Positions 8,281-11,264 of a stretch of 11,264 nucleotides of DNA are shown here, one piece after another. The DNA is from Goniomonas avonlea (lineage: Eukaryota > Cryptophyceae > Goniomonadida > Goniomonadaceae): the NCBI GenBank assembly GCA_003573635.1, contig QUTJ01031385.1, forward strand, positions 1 to 11,264, in the 5' to 3' direction. The notes beneath the pieces were generated by a model. It was not told the DNA's origin, did not search any database, and worked only from the letters and a program-made list of their open reading frames with translations. Every line of letters begins with the position of its first letter. Position 1 is the stretch's first letter. The translations under genes were made by a program, and so were the position numbers.

Positions 8281-8341
8281 CCAGCGCCCCCATCTTGGTT
8301 GCTGCTTCCTCTTCAGGCCCAGCCTGTGACGCAAGCTCCTC
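8279..8341 (-). CDS. Duplicated small exon upstream of the Ulp1 domain (21 codons)
   Basis: The acceptor is ACTTTTCAG| at 8342, the donor GAG|GTGTGTGT at 8278, and both ends are phase 0. It encodes EELASQAGPEEEAATKMGALE, nearly the same as the first 21 residues of the protease exon at 8027 (EEFAAQAGPEEEAVSKSGVL and E), so the two arose by duplication. The intron to the next exon (8278-8028) is 251 nt. Confidence 0.55.
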
Positions 8342-8387
8342 CTGAAAAGTATGTATTTGCATTTGCGTGTGTGCACCCAGGTCCTAC

Positions 8388-8438
8388 CTCGAGAACCCGT
8401 GCTGTGCGGGCACTTGAGGGAGCGGTTTGCTTGCTAGT
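8388..8438 (-). CDS. Candidate small exon (17 codons) ending in VLE
   Basis: The acceptor is GCAGCTGCAG| at 8439, the donor GAG|GTAGGACC at 8387, and the phase is 0. It encodes TSKQTAPSSARTARVLE. It shares the end LE|GT and phase with the two neighbouring copies (GALE and GVLE). The 46-nt intron after it (8387-8342) has good GT and TTTTCAG ends. Coding status rests on splice signals and this weak similarity only. Confidence 0.4.
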
Positions 8439-8472
8439 CTGCAGCTGCAGGGAATGTCACCAATGTCCTGCA

Positions 8473-8475
8473 CAC

Positions 8476-8507
<32 letters not shown>
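8473..8507. repeat. Alternating purine-pyrimidine tract (CG)n(CA)n
   Basis: The tract reads CACACGCGTGCGCGCGCGCA and then continues as CA repeats, a sequence type able to form Z-DNA. On the minus strand it begins with GTGTGT at a possible donor (CAG|GTGTG at 8508). Confidence 0.85.
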
Positions 8508-8627
8508 CTGACTCCCGCGTTGGCTGGTCACAGGTGTGGTCCATGCTTCCAGGACACCCACAGGCGTGTCTGTTTGGCCCCTCCTTCCCTTCCCCTTAGA
8601 AGGTGCAGAGGGCATAGTTGCTGCCAC
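8508..8627 (-). CDS. Weak candidate exon of the minus-strand gene
   Basis: This is an open stretch of 40 codons from a possible acceptor GTGAAG| to donor GGGAGTCAG|GTGTG, phase 0 at both ends. It encodes VAATMPSAPSKGKGRRG and later PVGVLEAW. It is not recognised as any family. It is listed because its phase and position fit the upstream exon series. Confidence 0.25.
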
Positions 8628-8654
8628 CTTCACTTCTGTGTGTGTGTGTGTCAC

Positions 8655-9020
8655 ACTCTTACTCTTACTCGCTCTCTATCACTCTGTCACTCACTCACAG
8701 AGAGGGGTGTGGGAGGGGTGTGAGAGAGGGAGGGAGGGAGGGCAAGAGGGAGGCATGTGTCTGCCTCTCTCTCACTCACTCTCACTCTTTCTCTCTCTGT
8801 GTGTCACTGCCTCTCTATCTCTCTCTCGCTCTCTCTCTCGCTCGCTCTCGCTCTCGCCCTCTCTCTCTCTCTCTCCCTCCCTCCCTCCCGCCCTCCTGTC
8901 TGGGAGAGAGAGAGACAGTGAGAGGGAGAGAGAGGGCGAGAGCGTGATTGAGAGTGAGAGGGAAGGGGAGAGTGGTTGTGAGAGAGCGAGCAAGAGAGGC
9001 AGAGGCAGACACACACACAA
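8655..9020. repeat. Polypyrimidine/polypurine low-complexity region
   Basis: CT-rich (8655-8697), GA-rich (8698-8757), CT-rich (8760-8890) and GA-rich (8899-9005) tracts alternate. The CT block and the following GA block are largely self-complementary around 8890, so a long imperfect hairpin or cruciform is possible. There is no credible gene; open frames here are Ser/Leu or Arg/Glu translations of the repeats. Confidence 0.85.
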
Positions 9021-9039
9021 CGAGAGCGGTTTGCTGTGG

Positions 9040-9175
9040 TGCGGTTTCCTGTGCTGTGTGGTGTGCTGCGGTGCGGTGCGGGATGGTGTGGTGTGGTGTG
9101 GTAGGGTGATCATTTTATGCGGCTCACTGTCACCACTGTCGTCACTGCTGCTGCTACTACTGCTGCTACTGCACG
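9040..9175. repeat. GGTGT-type and CTG/CTA low-complexity tracts
   Basis: GTGCG/GGTGT units lie at about 9058-9107, followed by a CTG/CTA trinucleotide tract at 9145-9173. No gene is seen. Confidence 0.7.
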
Positions 9176-9258
9176 TCATCTACGTTTACAGCGTACTTGA
9201 ATTCGCAGCCTCAGCACTGTGCTCCCCGGCCGACGCGGCACCGCCTCTGAAACACCGA

Positions 9259-9587
9259 ATGCCGGGCCTACATGATTGCATCAACAACGGCAAGCTGCAG
9301 ACCGGCCTACGGCGGACCTGAAACGGGGCTGTGCTCCGTGAGTTCGGAACTGTGCCCTCGTCGCGGCGTCCCTGAGGCTTCGTTCTGTTTCTTGGATGCG
9401 AGACGTTCGTTGCTATCCTGCAAGATCCCGGAATCCTCAGGGAGATCCTGTGAGGGGTTGTCATGCAACGAGGTGGCGACTGTTCGGCACTCACCTGCTC
9501 TGCAAGTGCCCGCTTTGCACGAACGAATCGATTGATTTCCTTCTTGGTTTCTCCGATCGCTCCGTTCCACATGCCGGGCCTACATGA
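9259..9587. repeat. Diverged direct repeat, period 312
   Basis: ATGCCGGGCCTACATGA is present at 9259-9275 and 9571-9587, followed in both by related sequence containing CATCA and CAACAAC. Similarity fades within about 45 bp. Confidence 0.7.
9495..9572 (-). CDS. Candidate first exon of the minus-strand gene
   Basis: An ATG at 9572 opens 26 codons, MWNGAIGETKKEINRFVRAK and then RALAEQ, ending at a strong donor CAG|GTGAGT (phase 0). A 47-nt intron with acceptor CCTCACAG| would lead to a second open exon from 9447 (DLPEDSGILQDSNERLASKK) with a weak donor at 9318. No family is recognised. It could be the 5' end of the Helitron gene, another gene, or chance. Confidence 0.3.
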
Positions 9588-9842
9588 ATACATCATCAAC
9601 AACTGCAAATTGTGCAGCCAAAACTCACGAAGGTTCTCACAGTGCCTCGGGGCACTGCAACTCTTGATTCGCGTCCGCCGGAGTCGAGGGTACGCAGGGT
9701 CACCTACAAGCTGCCCTACACTCGGTGGCTTCGGTGGCTTGCTCCAATGCTCCCGCTTCTTCTGCTGCTTGGTTGCGATCCCGCCCAGTAGCGTTTTTCG
9801 CTAAGGGGAGGGGTTTGATTTTTTTTTGAAAAAGTTACACTC

Positions 9843-9866
9843 GGACGGACGGACGGACGGACGGAC
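9843..9866. repeat. (GGAC)6 tetranucleotide repeat
   Basis: Six perfect GGAC units, flanked on the left by ACACTC and on the right by ACTC, lie about 170 bp upstream of the plus-strand transposase ATG. Confidence 0.95.
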
Positions 9867-10035
9867 ACTCAGCGGCTCTCAAGATCCCTTTTTGCACTAG
9901 CGTTGAGGGAAATTAAACACGTCCGAAAACACGCTCATTTTTGCACGATAGTGTGTGGAATTAGCAACCATTAGCAAATTCATTTTCAGCTTCATTTGGG
10001 CGCGGAAAAAAAATTAAACAAGAGGACACGCAACC
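9867..10035. other. AT-rich upstream region of the plus-strand transposase
   Basis: This 169-bp stretch has no gene. It is AT-rich with A runs and the word AATTAAACA (9911 and 10012). It probably contains the 5' UTR or promoter of the transposase, but I see no convincing TATA box or terminal inverted repeat. Confidence 0.4.
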
Positions 10036-10858
10036 ATGTCCCTTGCGCAGTGCGCTGCTCTGGCTGCCTACCTCAGTGTCCGNACACAGTATCAGAACTC
10101 GTTCAACAACGGGTTATTGCTCAGTTTAGGTCTGGATCCAGCTGAAACAGCAGGGTTTGAAAAGTTGGAGCGAGACCTGGTTCTGTCAGACATGTCTGAG
10201 CACGATGTCCGGACCCGGTTCAGGTGGAGGTCTTTAGAGGACATGACTGAAGTGCAGCACGCTCTTCGGATTCCGGATGTATTCAGGTGTACTCACTCTC
10301 GTACAGTCTGCACAGGTTTGGATGCTCTTGCTATGGTCTCACGTCGCCTCGCGTATCCTTGCCGGCTCTACGACATCTGCCGGGACTTCGGGAGGCACCC
10401 CAGCGAGGTGTCCACGATCATCAATGATCTGTGTGCGTTCTTGGTCACAAAGTGGCAAAGGACTTTGCACTTTGATGAGCGTGCATCAGAGAGGGGCACC
10501 ACTCGAGGGTGTATGGGGATTTGTAGACGGGACTTTCAGAGCGACCTGTAGGCCTGTTTTCGGACAGGATGCTGCTTTTAATGGACACAAACGCTTGCAT
10601 GGGCTGGTTTTCCATCAGGTGACATGCCCTGATGGGATACTTGCACATCTCTTCGGGCCAATTGAGGGCTGCCGTCACGACGCAACAATTTTGGCAGAAA
10701 GTGGACTCCTTGATCTTTGTGAGGCTCATGCGTGTCGCCCTGATGGCTCTCAGCTTCAGCTGTACGGAGACACAGCGTACCCAGTTTCCGATTTGGTGCT
10801 TGAAGAAGACACAGGTTTGACAAAAAGAGCTGTTTATTCATTTTTGTCACTCCCATGA
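10036..10858 (+). pseudogene. HARBI1-like (PIF/Harbinger) DDE transposase, frameshifted and lacking its C-terminus
   Basis: The ATG at 10036 starts a frame with the N-terminal pattern of Harbinger transposases: RTRFRWRSLEDMTEVQHAL, then a helical region GLDALAMVSRRLAYPCRLYD, ICRDFGRHPSEVSTIINDL. Near the GGGG run at 10493-10496 the frame must skip one base to continue as GAPLEGVWGFVDGTFRATCR, then GHKRLHGLVFHQV, GPIEGCRHDA and LYGDTAYPVSDLVL. Asp of VDGT and Asp of GDTAYP are the first two residues of the DDE_Tnp_4 catalytic triad. After that point similarity stops and the frame ends at TGA 10856-10858, without the FN..MS..R..VEWGFG block that holds the Glu. These enzymes cut and paste Harbinger DNA, usually with a Myb-like partner, which is not seen here. 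The frame break could be an error; the missing C-terminus is structural. Confidence 0.85.
10833..10838 (-). terminator. Possible polyadenylation signal AATAAA
   Basis: AATAAA is on the minus strand 8 nt after the TGA of the transposase C-terminal exon. The hexamer alone is weak evidence, but the place is suitable. Confidence 0.35.
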
Positions 10859-11095
10859 TCGGAGATACTCCTGCAGCGGAGGAGCTTCAAAATCGAAGTG
10901 CGAGCCCATCTGACTCTGATACAAACATGTGTGAATGTTTGTGAAGAGAACTGCGACTTTGTAATAAATAGCAACCGGTTGGAGCAAAGTTTTGTGGTTT
11001 GGGTACATGTTCAGATATGCCCATAGAGTCGTCACCTTGCCAAAGCCCCATTCGACTGCCTCTCGGACCGTGCTCATACCCTGGTTGAACCCAAG
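10847..11095 (-). CDS. C-terminal exon of a HARBI1-like transposase, opposite strand
   Basis: After acceptor TTTGCAG| at 11096 the minus strand encodes LGFNQGMSTVREAVEWGFGK, then LNMYPNHKTLLQPVAIYYKV, AVLFTNIHTCLYQSQMG and FEAPPLQEYL, ending at TGA 10849-10847. This is the C-terminal block of the DDE_Tnp_4 domain, with the third catalytic residue (Glu in REAVEW) and the terminal helices. It is exactly the part missing from the plus-strand gene, in the opposite orientation and immediately next to it. It is either the inverted 3' end of the same gene or the end of a second copy that continues past the right edge. Confidence 0.85.
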   Translation of the reverse strand, partial: LGFNQGMSTVREAVEWGFGKVTTLWAYLNMYPNHKTLLQPVAIYYKVAVLFTNIHTCLYQSQMGSHFDFEAPPLQEYLRSWE

Positions 11096-11160
11096 CTGCA
11101 AAGCGAGTTAGAATGCAAAATCATAGTATATATGAAGAAGAATTAAACACAACACTGTAC
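11096..11160 (-). other. 65-nt GT-AG intron in the minus-strand transposase part
   Basis: The donor is GGTCAG|GTACAG at 11160 and the acceptor CGCTTTGCAG| at 11096, phase 0 on both sides. The join gives LLPYKGHVLSPGQ-LGFNQGMS, in register with the Harbinger family. Confidence 0.7.
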
Positions 11161-11226
11161 CTGACCAGGCGACAAGACATGCCCCTTGTACGGCAGCAGA
11201 AAACCTTGGTGGTGCAAAAATCTCCC
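11161..11226 (-). CDS. Upstream exon of the minus-strand transposase part (5' limit uncertain)
   Basis: It encodes FLHHQGFLLPYKGHVLSPGQ. LLPYKG..L is the loop that follows GD.AYP in HARBI1-like transposases, so this segment would directly follow the plus-strand GDTAYPVSD if the gene were intact. Sequence to its right (11227-11264) is G-rich on the minus strand and not recognisable. Confidence 0.6.
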
Positions 11227-11264
11227 CCGGCTTCCCCCCTGTCTTTCCCCCGAAAATTCCCCTC

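Larger units (their letters stand above)
1..8438 (-). mobile_element. Helitron-type transposon coding region (partial, probably decayed)
   Basis: The minus strand carries, in coding order, a Ulp1/C48 protease domain, basic 23-residue repeats, a DUF6570-like CxxC region, a Helitron Rep domain with an HAH (HUH) motif, the conserved FKPW block, and a PIF1 helicase Walker A motif. The Rep plus PIF1 combination is diagnostic of autonomous Helitrons. Splice sites at several exon joins preserve reading phase, which supports one long gene. The element is truncated by the left window edge, so the Helitron 3' hairpin/CTRR end cannot be seen, and I found no clear 5' TC terminus. The right limit is uncertain; 5' exons may extend to about 9572. 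Several stops and frameshifts suggest a degenerate copy or assembly errors. Confidence 0.75.

Noticed and set aside
8536-9321. 261-codon plus-strand open frame, Ser/Leu-rich
   Set aside because: Most of it translates CT/GA repeats (SLSLSRSLS); no domain and no plausible start.
9463-9804. Plus-strand open frame of 113 codons upstream of the transposase
   Set aside because: No recognisable family; it overlaps the candidate minus-strand exon and the direct repeat.
9911-11150. AATTAAACAC at 9911-9920 and 11141-11150 as possible element ends
   Set aside because: The copies are 10 bp in AT-rich DNA and in direct orientation, one inside an apparent intron; Harbinger ends should be inverted repeats with 3-bp target duplications, which I could not find.
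11227-11264. G-rich end of the window as part of the transposase exon
   Set aside because: The translation is low in complexity and does not match GD.AYP sequence, so I ended the exon call before it.

Overview
The window is eukaryotic transposon-rich DNA. Its genes are split by GT-AG introns, it is full of (CA)n/(GT)n and (CT)n/(GA)n microsatellites, and the recognisable proteins are Helitron and PIF/Harbinger (HARBI1-type) transposon proteins. Scattered single N bases indicate a draft assembly. I cannot name the organism: the HARBI1-like and Helitron families occur in many animals, algae and other eukaryotes.

Positions 1 to about 8440 (possibly 9570), minus strand: one long, intron-split Helitron-type transposon gene, read from right to left. 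In coding order it contains duplicated small exons (8438-8279), a Ulp1/C48 cysteine protease domain (8027 to about 7240), a Pro-rich linker, and a series of 23-residue Ala/Arg-rich basic repeats. The first repeats are fused inside one exon (6840-6693). The rest are carried on five separate small phase-0 exons (6597-6517, 6411-6343, 6102-6034, 5840-5772, 5508-5440). Then comes a large exon (5229-2149) with a DUF6570-like zinc region and the Helitron Rep (HUH nuclease) domain. A conserved middle exon (2072-1378) follows, and a last exon (1031-1) enters a PIF1-type SF1B helicase domain with its Walker A motif. The gene runs off the left edge. In known Helitrons the Rep domain nicks and joins single-stranded ends and the PIF1 helicase unwinds DNA for rolling-circle transposition. 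The protease may process or deconjugate proteins, which is inference.

This copy looks damaged. It has an in-frame TAA in the Rep exon (2548-2550), a probable one-base frameshift at a C5 run (737-741), a 44-bp partial duplication inside the protease domain (7657-7718), and two unresolved frame changes in the linker. Some of these could be assembly errors.

Positions 8640-9900 hold low-complexity DNA (CT/GA, GGTGT and CTG/CTA tracts, a diverged direct repeat, six GGAC units) and weak candidates for 5' exons of the same minus-strand gene.

Positions 10036-11264: a HARBI1-like DDE transposase in two oppositely oriented parts. The N-terminal region and the two catalytic Asp motifs are on the plus strand (10036-10858, one frameshift). 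A C-terminal part with the catalytic Glu motif is on the minus strand (11226-10847, one short intron). Either the 3' end was inverted or two truncated copies lie tail to tail.
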